Positions 1 to 7,157 are shown, counted from the first letter of the stretch. The stretch: DNA of 9,848 nt from Acidobacteriota bacterium (GCA_026393735.1 JAPKZP010000287.1:1-9848), one strand, 5' to 3'. Notes: a model not told the origin generated them from the letters alone. Numbers and translations are program-made.

Positions 1-1398
1 GATGTCGTTGATGATGCGCACAAGGCGGTCGGTGTTCGACAGCGCCACGTTCAGGAGCGTGCCGTGATCCGGATCCGCAATCGGCAGCTCGGCGAGCAGC
101 AGTTGCAGCGCGCCCTTGATGGACGTGAGCGGCGTGCGCAGCTCGTGCGACACGATCGACACGAACTCGTTCTTGAGGCGATCGACCTCGTACAGGCTCG
201 TGATGTCCTGGAACGCGACGACAGCGCCGGTGATGACGCCCCGGTCATCGCGCAGCGGCGCGGCGCTGACGAGAATGGGAATCAGGCGGCCGTCGGGGTG
301 CGTGACAATCAGCTCCTCACCCACGACGACCTCGCCACGCAGGATGCGCTCACGGCCGAGCGTCGCAACATCCACGGGAATGCCGTCTCGCAGCGTCACC
401 TGGAACGACTCCCAGTAGGCGCGGCGCGCCGTCCCATCCTCCGGCTCGCGGCCGATCAGCGCGTCCGCGGTTGCGTTCTGCAGCAGGATACGGCCGCTCC
501 CGACGTCGATCAGGACGAGCGCCACGGGCACGGTCTCGATCGTGGCGAGCAACCGCTCGTGCTCGCGCTCGGCCTTGGCGCGCTGCGCGGCGTACAGCTG
601 CGACACTTCCCGCTCGCGCGCCAGCGCGTCCGTCAGATCGCGCTGGCGGCGCTGCACGGCCGTCGTCATCTCGCGGAAGGCCCGCACGAGCGCCCCGATC
701 TCGTCGCGCGACGCCGGAGGCAGCGACACGTCGAAGTTCCCGCCGGAGATCTGCCGGGCGGACTGTGCGACGGCCGCCAGGGGATCGAGCAGGATGCGCG
801 CGACGAACGCGACGAGCGCCAGCAACAGAACGACCGCCACCGCGGGAATCGCCAGCGTCAGCAGCGTGGCCTTCAGCGACTGGCTGTTGGCGGTGATGCG
901 CTGGTCGGTGAGGCGGTTGCGCTCGCGAGTCTCGAAGCGGTCGAGATCGCCACGGATGCGCCGCATGCGCAGCGTGCTGACCTCCTCGGCCCGGCGCGCG
1001 ATGTCTCCCTGACGGCCGGCGATCGGCAGCAGGACCAGCGAAACGTTCGTATGCCAGTCGCGGATGAGCGTGTCGAGCGCGGCCAGCTCCCGGCGGTGCT
1101 CGGGCTCGTCGATGTACTGGGGCAGCAGCGTGACGGTGCGCTCGTACACGCCCCACAGGCGCTCGTACTCGAGCCGCAGGGAGGGATCGCCCGTGAGCAC
1201 GGCGGCGCGCTGCACGCTGTCGAGCTCGACGACGAGTTGGACGAGCTTCGACTGGTTCTCGTAGCGCCAGAGCGCACGATCCATGGCGGCATTCATCACC
1301 CCGCGTTCGCTTTCGAGCTGCACGACGTACAGCGTCTGCACGAACGCGGCGGCCACGACAAAGCCGATCACGGTGAAGATGCGCGCGCGAATGCTCAC
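1..1398 (-). CDS. Membrane sensor histidine kinase, CHASE3-like/HAMP/PAS/HisKA, 3' end cut by window edge
   Basis: Inner-membrane sensor kinase; 466 residues are visible and the ATPase domain lies beyond the left edge. I translated this frame by hand: it starts at a GTG directly after the TAA of the upstream response regulator (TAAGTG, with AGG four bases before the GTG) and stays open to base 1. Visible modules are TM1 (about 7-26), a helical periplasmic region (about 30-175) with the 'LTGDPSLRLEYERL' pattern typical of CHASE3, TM2 (about 179-200), HAMP (about 201-253), a charged likely coiled coil (about 250-282), PAS (about 283-400, with 'AFQDITSLYE' at its end) and HisKA. The phospho-accepting histidine is His418 in 'SHELRTPLTS'. 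The family autophosphorylates on this His and passes the phosphate to a REC domain. The adjoining response regulator is the obvious partner, but the REC domains of the gene at 4257-5852 are also candidates. The signal sensed is not readable from the sequence. Confidence 0.93.
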   Translation of the reverse strand, partial: MSIRARIFTVIGFVVAAAFVQTLYVVQLESERGVMNAAMDRALWRYENQSKLVQLVVELDSVQRAAVLTGDPSLRLEYERLWGVYERTVTLLPQYIDEPEHRRELAALDTLIRDWHTNVSLVLLPIAGRQGDIARRAEEVSTLRMRRIRGDLDRFETRERNRLTDQRITANSQSLKATLLTLAIPAVAVVLLLALVAFVARILLDPLAAVAQSARQISGGNFDVSLPPASRDEIGALVRAFREMTTAVQRRQRDLTDALAREREVSQLYAAQRAKAEREHERLLATIETVPVALVLIDVGSGRILLQNATADALIGREPEDGTARRAYWESFQVTLRDGIPVDVATLGRERILRGEVVVGEELIVTHPDGRLIPILVSAAPLRDDRGVITGAVVAFQDITSLYEVDRLKNEFVSIVSHELRTPLTSIKGALQLLLAELPIADPDHGTLLNVALSNTDRLVRIINDI

Positions 1399-1761
1399 TT
1401 ACCTGCCCAGAATCGTCATCACTTGCTGGCCCAGTGTCAATGCATCGAAGGGCTTACCGATACAGCCCATGGCGCCGAGCGCCAGCGCCTTCGCCACTTC
1501 CGTTTCCTGCACCTTCGCGGTGAGGAAGATCACGGGAATGTCCTTCGTGGCCGGGTCGCCCTTGAGACGCTTGCACGTCTCGAACCCATCCATTTCCGGC
1601 ATCATCCAGTCGAGCAGCACGGCATCCGGCTGCTCCGCCTGAACCCGCGCGAGGAGCTCGACCCCGTTGTTGACGGTGACGACGGTGAACCCCGCCTTCT
1701 TCAAGGACAGCCGCGCGATCAGCTGCACATCCGGTTCATCTTCAGCCAGTAGAACCTTCAT
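1399..1761 (-). CDS. Single-domain response regulator (CheY-like receiver)
   Basis: A stand-alone receiver domain of 120 residues with no output domain. Conserved residues are all present: acidic pair Glu7-Asp8, phosphoacceptor Asp51 in 'VLLDWMMPEMDG', Thr81 in 'IFLTAK' and Lys103 in 'GKPF'. It should therefore accept phosphate from a histidine kinase or Hpt domain and act by protein-protein contact or as a phosphorelay intermediate. The ATG overlaps the last 20 bases of the glycosyltransferase gene. A ribosome binding site AAAGG sits at 1772-1768, six bases from the start. The next gene, a sensor kinase, begins on the base after its stop. The tight packing suggests translational coupling to both neighbours, with the kinase its likely phosphodonor. 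Its output target is unknown; the glycosyltransferase or HEAT protein are guesses from position. Confidence 0.93.
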   Translation of the reverse strand: MKVLLAEDEPDVQLIARLSLKKAGFTVVTVNNGVELLARVQAEQPDAVLLDWMMPEMDGFETCKRLKGDPATKDIPVIFLTAKVQETEVAKALALGAMGCIGKPFDALTLGQQVMTILGR

Positions 1762-3175
1762 TGTTGACCTTTTCGAAACCCTTCCGCGTCATGTCGCCCC
1801 AGCCCCGTTCGCCGTTCAGAAAGCGGAACACGCCGCGCACGCGCCACCAGGTGGCCATCTGCCGGTACCCGAAATTCTCGAGCACGCCGTAGAACGCCAG
1901 CCGCAGCAGATCGCCCAGCCGGGGGTAGCGGCGGAACGACACCTCCTCGAGGATAACCGACGCGAGGGAGATCATGGCTCCATAGACGACCGCCGACAGG
2001 AACAGCAGGACGGCAAACGTCCAGTTGATCAGGCCGAAGGCCACAGCCAGGATCGTGAACACGTACCCGAAGAGCTCGATGATCGGGCCAATGCCCTCGA
2101 ACAGCACGTAGTATGGGATGACGAACAGGCCGAGCAGGCCGTAGCGAGGATTGCAGAAGAGCCGCCAGTGGAGGCTCAGGACCTGCAACGTCCCGCGCTG
2201 CCAGCGATCGCGCTGGCGCGCCAGCGTGCGAATCGTCTCGGGCGCTTCGGTCCAGCACACGGGATCGGGCTGGAAGACGATGCGGTACTTCTCGCCGCGC
2301 TCGCGGTAGTAGCTATGCAGTTTGGCGACGAGCTCCATGTCTTCGCCGACGGTGTCCTGGCGGAAGCCCCCGACGGCGACAACCGACGCGCGCTTGAAGA
2401 CGCCGAACGCCCCGGAAATGATCATCAGGCCGTTCATCATCGACAGCGTGACGCGTCCCGCCAGGAACGCGCGCAGGTACTCGACCACCTGAAAGGTCGC
2501 CAGGTGGCTCTTCGGCAGACCGACCTCAACGACCCGGCCGTGATCGATCTTGCAGCCGTTCGCCAGACGGACGATCCCGCCGACGGCCACGGTCGTCGGG
2601 TTCTCGATGAACGGCAGCACGGCGCGCGTCAGCGAGTGCTCCTCGAGCACGGAATCGGCGTCGATGACGCAGACCAGCGGATAGCGGGCCGCGTTCAGGC
2701 CCGCATTGATTGCGTCGGCCTTCCCGCCGTTCACCTTGTCAATTGCCGTCAGGTCCTGGCCGGAAATTGACCGGTACACGGCGCGCACGGGCGACGTCTC
2801 GACAGCCTGCTTGTAGCTGACGGGCGCCCGCACCAGTTCGAACCCCTCGACGACCAGGTCGAGCGTGCCGTCCGTAGACCCGTCGTTGACGACGATGACC
2901 TCGAATTGGGGATAGTTGAGAAAGAGCAGCGAGCGCACGCTCTCGACGACATTCAGCGCCTCGTTGAACGCCGGCACGAGGACGGAGATGCCCGGCGTTG
3001 CCGGCGAACGCATGACGGCGCCGAGTTCGCGGGCGGTCCAGCGCTTACGGTGATGGCGGAGTTGCCCGTACGCGACCAGCGAGAACACGAGATAGATCGT
3101 GTTGATGACGAGGAAGTAGGCGAGCAGCAGAAGGTCGAAGATCTCGAGAGCGCCGATGGTCCAGTCGCGCAGCAT
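1742..3175 (-). CDS. Processive membrane glycosyltransferase, family GT2 (cellulose/chitin/PNAG synthase-like)
   Basis: A 477-residue membrane enzyme predicted to polymerise a beta-linked polysaccharide from a nucleotide sugar at the cytoplasmic face and thread it through the membrane. Layout: N-terminal TM helix (about 11-37); GT-A catalytic domain (about 60-330) with 'SVLVPAFNE', 'VNDGSTDGT' (Asp98), 'VIDADS' (Asp172/Asp174), 'GED' (Asp279) and 'QRDRW' (Gln321, Arg324, Trp325); then four or five hydrophobic segments between about 345 and 450. This is the D,D,D,QxxRW set of processive synthases such as BcsA, hyaluronan synthase and PgaC. No PilZ domain is present. The open frame extends upstream to 3463, but I chose the ATG at 3175: it has GGGAG six bases upstream (3186-3182), follows the HEAT gene's stop by one base, and starts the hydrophobic N-terminus, while the upstream translation is Arg-rich shadow sequence. 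The C-terminus overlaps the response regulator by 20 bases. Sugar specificity cannot be read from sequence. Confidence 0.93.
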   Translation of the reverse strand: MLRDWTIGALEIFDLLLLAYFLVINTIYLVFSLVAYGQLRHHRKRWTARELGAVMRSPATPGISVLVPAFNEALNVVESVRSLLFLNYPQFEVIVVNDGSTDGTLDLVVEGFELVRAPVSYKQAVETSPVRAVYRSISGQDLTAIDKVNGGKADAINAGLNAARYPLVCVIDADSVLEEHSLTRAVLPFIENPTTVAVGGIVRLANGCKIDHGRVVEVGLPKSHLATFQVVEYLRAFLAGRVTLSMMNGLMIISGAFGVFKRASVVAVGGFRQDTVGEDMELVAKLHSYYRERGEKYRIVFQPDPVCWTEAPETIRTLARQRDRWQRGTLQVLSLHWRLFCNPRYGLLGLFVIPYYVLFEGIGPIIELFGYVFTILAVAFGLINWTFAVLLFLSAVVYGAMISLASVILEEVSFRRYPRLGDLLRLAFYGVLENFGYRQMATWWRVRGVFRFLNGERGWGDMTRKGFEKVNNEGSTG

Positions 3176-3176
3176 G

Positions 3177-4256
3177 TCAGGCTCCCGCCGTCGCCGTGCG
3201 GCGTTCCCACAGCATCTGGCGGACCAGGTCGCCCGCGTATCCGGGATCGCCGGCGCGGGCCTGCAGGGCGTCAAGGCCGGGACGTCCCAGCCGCCGCAGC
3301 GCATCCGCGCAACTGGCGGCCACCACCCACTCATCGTCCAGATGGCGCGCGAGTGTCGGCGCGGCCTCATGGCGCGTCGCCCGGCCAATCGCACGGGCGG
3401 CCATCGCGCGCACATCCACCTCGGCGTCTTCCAGCGCCTGCATCGCCACGACCGCACCGTCATCGTCCAACCCGATGGTGCCGAGGCCGCGCAAGGCCGC
3501 CGTTCGTACGGCGCCGTCGGGGCTGTTCATCCAGGCCTGAAGCTCTTCGGCCGCCACATGGCCGCCAATCAGGCCCAGGATGTCGGCGACGACGACGGCA
3601 TCGCCCGGCCGCTTCCTCGCGTGCTCGACGAGCGCCGGCGTCGCGACGTCGCCGAACTCGCGCAACGCCTCGACAATGCGGGCGCGCTGGTGGCGCGTTT
3701 CATCGGGCAACCGCTCGAGAAGCACCGGAATGGCCTGCCTCTGGCCGATGAGGCCGAGAGCTTCGACCGCCGCTGCCCGCACCTCTTCGTGCTCATCGTC
3801 GAGGGCCTTGAAGACGAGGGGCAGCGCGCGGCTTTCGCGGACGAGGCCCAGCGCGCGGGCCGCCTCGGCGCGCACCCACCACTTCGAGTGCGACAGGTTG
3901 TGGGCCCAGTCCTCGACCAGACCCGTGGCCCGCGCGCCTTCGCGCAGGCGATCGACGAACGAGCCGGTGGCGAGCGCGAGGGGCTTCAGCAGCATCGTCT
4001 CGATGACGTCGCGGTCGGCGCGCGGGACGCGCGCGAGCGCCAGAAGGGCGTCGTCGCTGCGATCGGGGCTGAGCAGCGCGTCGACGACGGGCCGGTAGCG
4101 CGCAGTGAGGCGCTTGCGACGCTGGAACTGAAACTCGTCGACGACGCGCTGCAGCACGAGGAACACGAGCATCGTGATGAGCACGAGGGTGCTCACCACC
4201 AGGAACGGGATGAGGACGGAGACGAAGAGAGAGGCGATGCGCTCGAACATTGTCAC
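3177..4256 (-). CDS. Single-pass membrane protein with HEAT-like repeats
   Basis: A 359-residue protein with a strong N-terminal membrane helix (about 11-35), then a basic stretch 'QFQRRKRL' that should face the cytoplasm, then an alpha-helical domain. From about residue 125 to 350 it shows HEAT/PBS-lyase-like repeats of roughly 30 residues, for example 'WWVRAEAARALGLV', 'EVRAAAVEALGLIG', 'AVRTAALRGLGTIG' and 'DVRAMAARAIGRA'. Such solenoids bind proteins; no catalytic residues are visible. The gene begins with GTG directly after the TAG of the preceding gene, and its stop is one base from the glycosyltransferase ATG. An alternative ATG two codons downstream (4250) with AGG five bases before it is equally plausible and changes little. 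From position I infer a cytoplasmic-face scaffold or regulatory adaptor between the phosphorelay proteins and the synthase; this is not proven by sequence. Confidence 0.88.
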   Translation of the reverse strand: MTMFERIASLFVSVLIPFLVVSTLVLITMLVFLVLQRVVDEFQFQRRKRLTARYRPVVDALLSPDRSDDALLALARVPRADRDVIETMLLKPLALATGSFVDRLREGARATGLVEDWAHNLSHSKWWVRAEAARALGLVRESRALPLVFKALDDEHEEVRAAAVEALGLIGQRQAIPVLLERLPDETRHQRARIVEALREFGDVATPALVEHARKRPGDAVVVADILGLIGGHVAAEELQAWMNSPDGAVRTAALRGLGTIGLDDDGAVVAMQALEDAEVDVRAMAARAIGRATRHEAAPTLARHLDDEWVVAASCADALRRLGRPGLDALQARAGDPGYAGDLVRQMLWERRTATAGA

Positions 4257-5852
4257 CTATCTCAACAATCGTTCCATGCGCGCCAGCAGCTCCTGCGGGC
4301 TGAAGGGCTTGGTGATGTAGTCGTCGGCGCCCAGCGCGAAGGCACGCGTGATGTCCTGTTCGCGGCCGCGCGCGGACAGCACGATCACCCGTGGCCGGGC
4401 CGGCTGATGCCGCACGGCCGAGAGCACGTCGAAGCCCGTCATGCGCGGCATCATCATGTCGACAATGAGCATGTCCGGCCGCGCTTGCTCCACTGCGGCG
4501 ATGGCCTCGCTGCCGTCGACTGCGAGAATGGTCCTGTAGCCGCCCGCGCGCAGCTGGGCGTCGATGAGGCGCATGACCTCCGGGTCGTCATCCGCGATCA
4601 CGACGGTTCCGCGCCGCTCCTGTCCGGCCGGGGCCGCGGCCGCCCCGTCGTCAAGCGAAGCCACCAGCATGACACGCTGGCGGGCCACGGCGATCGCCTG
4701 GTCGGCCTCGTTCAGCATGGCCTCGAAGGTCTTCGAGCCGCCGGCGGCCGACGAGGCGAGGCCGACCTGGAAGCGCGGCGGATCGCCAGGACCGAGGCGC
4801 GAGAGGACCTCGGTGAGACGATCGCGCGCCTTCGCCGGGGGCATCTCGACCAGCAACAGAATGAGGTGCGACGGGTCGTAGCACGCGACGATGTCGCGTC
4901 GGCGCGATTCGGCGCGCAGGGCGGCGTAGGTCTCGATCAAGCGCGCTTCGGGCAGCTTGATGAGGGCGAGCGTGCCCGGCAGCATGCCGAGTTGTTCTCG
5001 CGCGAGGGCGGCGAAGCTCTCGAAGTCGAGCTCGCGCTGGTCGGCTGGCAGTGCGGCCGACGGAGCAATGGGCGCGAGATGCCTGTGCGTCCGGCGCGAC
5101 AGCAACACCTGGATGCGCAGCATCAGCTCCGGCATCTCAACAGGCTTGATGAGATAGTCGTCCGCGCCGAGCATCAGGCCGACCATGCGGTCGTCGAGAC
5201 TGGCACGCACGGTCATGAAGATGACCGGGGTGCCCGCGAGATCCGGGTCCATCTTGAGCAGCCGGCAGACGGTGTAGCCATCCATGCCGGGCAGGTTCGC
5301 GTCGAGCAGGATGAGATCAGGACGCTGGACCTTCGCGACCTCGAGCGCCTGGTCGCCGGCCGGCACGGGAATGGCCACGTAACCCGCGCTACGCAGGTTG
5401 ATGCACACCACTTCGCGCTGGTCTTCGTCGTCTTCGACCACCATCACGCGGCGGTTGCCGCCCGCGGCCGACTCCGAGCCCACCCAGTCGGGCGGGCTGG
5501 CAAGGTCGTCGGTGAAGGCCTGCTCCAGCGCGTCGAAGACCTGGTTGGCCATGCTCGGGTCGAAGGCACCCGACTCCACGCCATCGAGAAGCTCCTCGAG
5601 CTGGCGCGCACTGATCGACACGTTGGGGAAGCCCAGCGTGCCTGCAAGGCCGGCCGTGCGGTGGACGATCTGGCGAAGCGGCGCGAGCGGACCGCGGACG
5701 CCGATCGTCGAGACCACGCCCAGCATGAAACCGATCGAATCGGAGCGCTTCGGGAACGCGGCAATGAAACGCTGCCGTGCATCGCGCATGGCGGACTCGG
5801 GATCGTCGGGGTCAACCGCCGCTGGCACGTCGTTCGGATCTAGTGGCGTCAT
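4257..5852 (-). CDS. Multidomain phosphorelay protein: Hpt-REC-degenerate GGDEF-REC
   Basis: A soluble 531-residue signalling protein. Modules in order: a Hpt-like helical domain (about 20-118) with the candidate phospho-His at His64 in 'HRTAGLAGTLG'; REC1 (about 135-253) with Asp184 in 'LLDANLPGMDG', Thr214 and Lys236; a GGDEF-fold domain (about 274-395) in which the active-site signature is replaced by 'YDPSH' (325-329), although the surrounding core ('FQVGLASS' and 'EADQAIAVARQR') is retained; and REC2 (about 416-531) with Asp465, Ser493 and Lys515. Both RECs look able to accept phosphate. The GGDEF domain should not make c-di-GMP because the catalytic GG(D/E)EF is absent; it may serve as a structural or binding module. 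ATG at 5852 has GAGGG seven bases upstream (5864-5860) and overlaps the TGA of the preceding gene as ATGA, so translation is probably coupled. It probably relays phosphate between the kinase at 1-1398 and other REC proteins, but partners are inferred. Confidence 0.92.
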   Translation of the reverse strand: MTPLDPNDVPAAVDPDDPESAMRDARQRFIAAFPKRSDSIGFMLGVVSTIGVRGPLAPLRQIVHRTAGLAGTLGFPNVSISARQLEELLDGVESGAFDPSMANQVFDALEQAFTDDLASPPDWVGSESAAGGNRRVMVVEDDEDQREVVCINLRSAGYVAIPVPAGDQALEVAKVQRPDLILLDANLPGMDGYTVCRLLKMDPDLAGTPVIFMTVRASLDDRMVGLMLGADDYLIKPVEMPELMLRIQVLLSRRTHRHLAPIAPSAALPADQRELDFESFAALAREQLGMLPGTLALIKLPEARLIETYAALRAESRRRDIVACYDPSHLILLLVEMPPAKARDRLTEVLSRLGPGDPPRFQVGLASSAAGGSKTFEAMLNEADQAIAVARQRVMLVASLDDGAAAAPAGQERRGTVVIADDDPEVMRLIDAQLRAGGYRTILAVDGSEAIAAVEQARPDMLIVDMMMPRMTGFDVLSAVRHQPARPRVIVLSARGREQDITRAFALGADDYITKPFSPQELLARMERLLR

Positions 5853-6805
5853 CGCTTGGCCCTCACGCGTTCGAGGATGTCGCGCAGTTCCTGGTTATCG
5901 GGCGTCAGCTTCAGGGCGGCTTCGAGCTTCGCGGCGGCCTCGTCGAGCCGGTCAGCCCGATAGTACGTGAGGCCGAGGCCTCCCAGGGCGTCGGCATCGT
6001 CCGGGAGCGAGCGCAACGCGGCCTGAAATTGCTGCTCCGCGGTGGCGTAGTCGTTCTGCCGGTACGCGCAGTAGCCCAAGCCGATAGCCGCCTGGGCGCT
6101 GCCGGGGTCCACGCTCAGCAGGGACTGGAAGAGGGCGTGCGCCTGCGGCACGTTGCCGATGCGGTAGTAGCTCCACGCGCGCAGAATCCGGGCGTTGCCC
6201 GTGAGCTGGTTTTCGTCGATCTTCGCGAGGGCATCGAGGGCCGCCTGATACTGGCGGTTGTTGTAAGCGGCCTCCGCCATGTCGGTGAGCGACGAGGCCT
6301 TGTCCCGCTCGCCCGCCCGCACCGAGTAAGTGCCCGCCTGGACGCCCCTGGCGGCCAGCAGGTTGCGCACGGACTGGATGCGATGCAAGCCCAGGTAGCA
6401 ATGCAGATAGACCTTCTCGGGGCTCGAGGCGATGGCGGTGGCGGCTCTCTCGGCGCTGGTGTCGTACTCGTTGCCGAACTTCTGGCCGAGGATGCTCGAC
6501 ATCGGGAAGCTCTTGAGCGGGATCTGGTACTTCGCAGCGAGGGCCTGTTCCCGCTCCAACAGGGTGCCTTCGTAGGGGATAGCCGGGTTCAGCAAGGACA
6601 CGATGAGGCCGACCTTGTGCTGTTTAAGGAGCCTGAAGTCCTCCTCGCCCGGATAGGGGCCGATGACGATGCGGGCGTCGACGTCAGAGATCTTTCGGCG
6701 GAAGAAGTCGGTCAGCGGGTTGTCGGGCGTGATCAGAACCCACCCTGCCGCGGCCGCCGTCACGACGGCAGATAACCCAAGCAGAATGATTGACTTACGG
6801 CTCAT
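5849..6805 (-). CDS. Membrane-anchored phosphatase-like (CX5R) protein with C-terminal TPR repeats
   Basis: A 318-residue protein, first gene of the leftward unit. An N-terminal hydrophobic helix (about 6-25) with two basic residues before it is a signal anchor, or possibly a cleavable signal. Residues about 40-165 resemble the dual-specificity/tyrosine phosphatase fold: 'IGPYPGEEDFRLLKQHKVGLIVSLLN' early on, then the P-loop 'HCYLGLHR' (Cys136, Arg142), which fits HCX5R. The usual upstream general-acid Asp is not obvious: the matching stretch reads 'KSFPMSSILG'. Residues about 170-315 hold about four TPR-like helical pairs, for example 'AQAAIGLGYCAYRQNDYATAEQQFQAAL' and 'ADALGGLGLTYYRADRLDEAAAKLEAAL'. 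The topology suggests phosphatase and TPRs lie outside the inner membrane, which would make a protein-phosphatase role odd; a reversed topology is also possible. No strong ribosome binding site is seen, only an AGAGAAG run directly before the ATG. Its stop overlaps the next gene by four bases. The family match is good; catalytic activity is uncertain. Confidence 0.85.
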   Translation of the reverse strand: MSRKSIILLGLSAVVTAAAAGWVLITPDNPLTDFFRRKISDVDARIVIGPYPGEEDFRLLKQHKVGLIVSLLNPAIPYEGTLLEREQALAAKYQIPLKSFPMSSILGQKFGNEYDTSAERAATAIASSPEKVYLHCYLGLHRIQSVRNLLAARGVQAGTYSVRAGERDKASSLTDMAEAAYNNRQYQAALDALAKIDENQLTGNARILRAWSYYRIGNVPQAHALFQSLLSVDPGSAQAAIGLGYCAYRQNDYATAEQQFQAALRSLPDDADALGGLGLTYYRADRLDEAAAKLEAALKLTPDNQELRDILERVRAKR

Positions 6806-7018
6806 CTTCTCTGTTCAGCCTGTTGCGTTCTGCGTCAGTCCAGAGCCTGATGTGTGGTCAGATTTCGCGGTCAGACGCGAAGGCTGACACCCCGACAGAC
6901 CACCAAAACAAAACACCTGTTCGGGATTATGGTCTGTGGACCAGGGCCCGAGAGTGCACGTCGTCCATATCGGCACTTCAAGCAATTAGTTGCAGGGAAA
7001 GGCGATAGAAGGATGAAT

Positions 7019-7073
7019 AACCTCTCCCGGAGAGGTTTGGACACGACATCGAACAACCTCTCCGGGAGAGGTT
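7019..7073. repeat. Pair of 19-bp palindromes forming one perfect inverted repeat
   Basis: Two copies at 7019-7037 (AACCTCTCCCGGAGAGGTT) and 7055-7073 (AACCTCTCCGGGAGAGGTT). Each is a palindrome with 9-bp arms around one central base (C in the first, G in the second), and the two are exact reverse complements. They can therefore form two small hairpins or a single 19-bp stem with a 17-nt loop (7038-7054). Centres are 36 bp apart. Both copies are followed by a further T, but there is no T-run, and they lie between divergent starts, so a terminator role is unlikely. Candidates are a dual operator, a REP/MITE-like dispersed repeat, or an RNA stem. Confidence 0.85.
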
Positions 7074-7116
7074 TCTGCGCGGGACGCGGGCGCCATTCTC
7101 CGGCCAGACGGCTCCC

Positions 7117-7129
7117 GTCAGCGTCTGAC
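7117..7129. promoter_or_regulatory. Inverted repeat GTCAG-CGT-CTGAC upstream of the PDZ gene
   Basis: A 5-bp-arm inverted repeat, GTCAGCGTCTGAC, ends one base before the candidate extended -10 of the PDZ gene, so it sits in the spacer where a repressor or activator site could act. The same half-sites recur at 6870-6874 and 6884-6888 in inverted orientation with a wider 9-bp spacer. GTCAG alone also appears at 6834 and 6857. Short arms make chance occurrence possible. Confidence 0.3.
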
Positions 7130-7130
7130 C

Positions 7131-7139
7131 TGATGTAAT
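7131..7139 (+). promoter_or_regulatory. Candidate extended -10 promoter for the PDZ gene
   Basis: TGA-TGTAAT reads as a TGn extended -10 with a hexamer (7134-7139) that differs from TATAAT at one position. It would start transcription near 7146 and give a leader of about 23 nt containing the GGAGG site. No good -35 lies 17 bp upstream, which is tolerated for extended -10 promoters. This assumes housekeeping-sigma rules apply in this organism. Confidence 0.35.
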
Positions 7140-7157
7140 TGATCCACCCCGTTTTCC

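Noticed and set aside
64..1752. Plus-strand open frame of 562 codons opposite the sensor kinase and response regulator
   Set aside because: The translation is rich in Arg, His, Gln and Asp with no domain pattern, and the opposite strand encodes clear HisKA, HAMP, PAS and REC motifs. Long antisense frames are expected in GC-rich codon usage.
1667..2770. Plus-strand open frame of 367 codons opposite the GT2 gene
   Set aside because: Shadow of the GT2 gene, whose motifs D,D,D,QxxRW are all on the minus strand; no ribosome binding site or family pattern.
3176..3463. N-terminal extension of the GT2 frame up to 3463
   Set aside because: It overlaps the HEAT gene, gives Arg/Trp-rich shadow sequence, and the ATG at 3175 has a good ribosome binding site right after the HEAT stop.
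3156..5843. Plus-strand open frame of 895 codons opposite the HEAT and Hpt-REC genes
   Set aside because: It spans two well-supported minus-strand genes, has no recognisable domain, and its composition is that of an antisense shadow.
7019..7074. CRISPR array or intrinsic terminators
   Set aside because: Only two repeats, palindromic with a 17-bp gap, do not make a CRISPR array. There is no T-run after either hairpin and both neighbouring genes point away from them.
6854..7138. Possible small gene across the intergenic palindromes (94 codons, with repeated NNLS-type residues)
   Set aside because: The repeated residues come only from the palindromes; there is no ribosome binding site, no signal peptide and no family resemblance.
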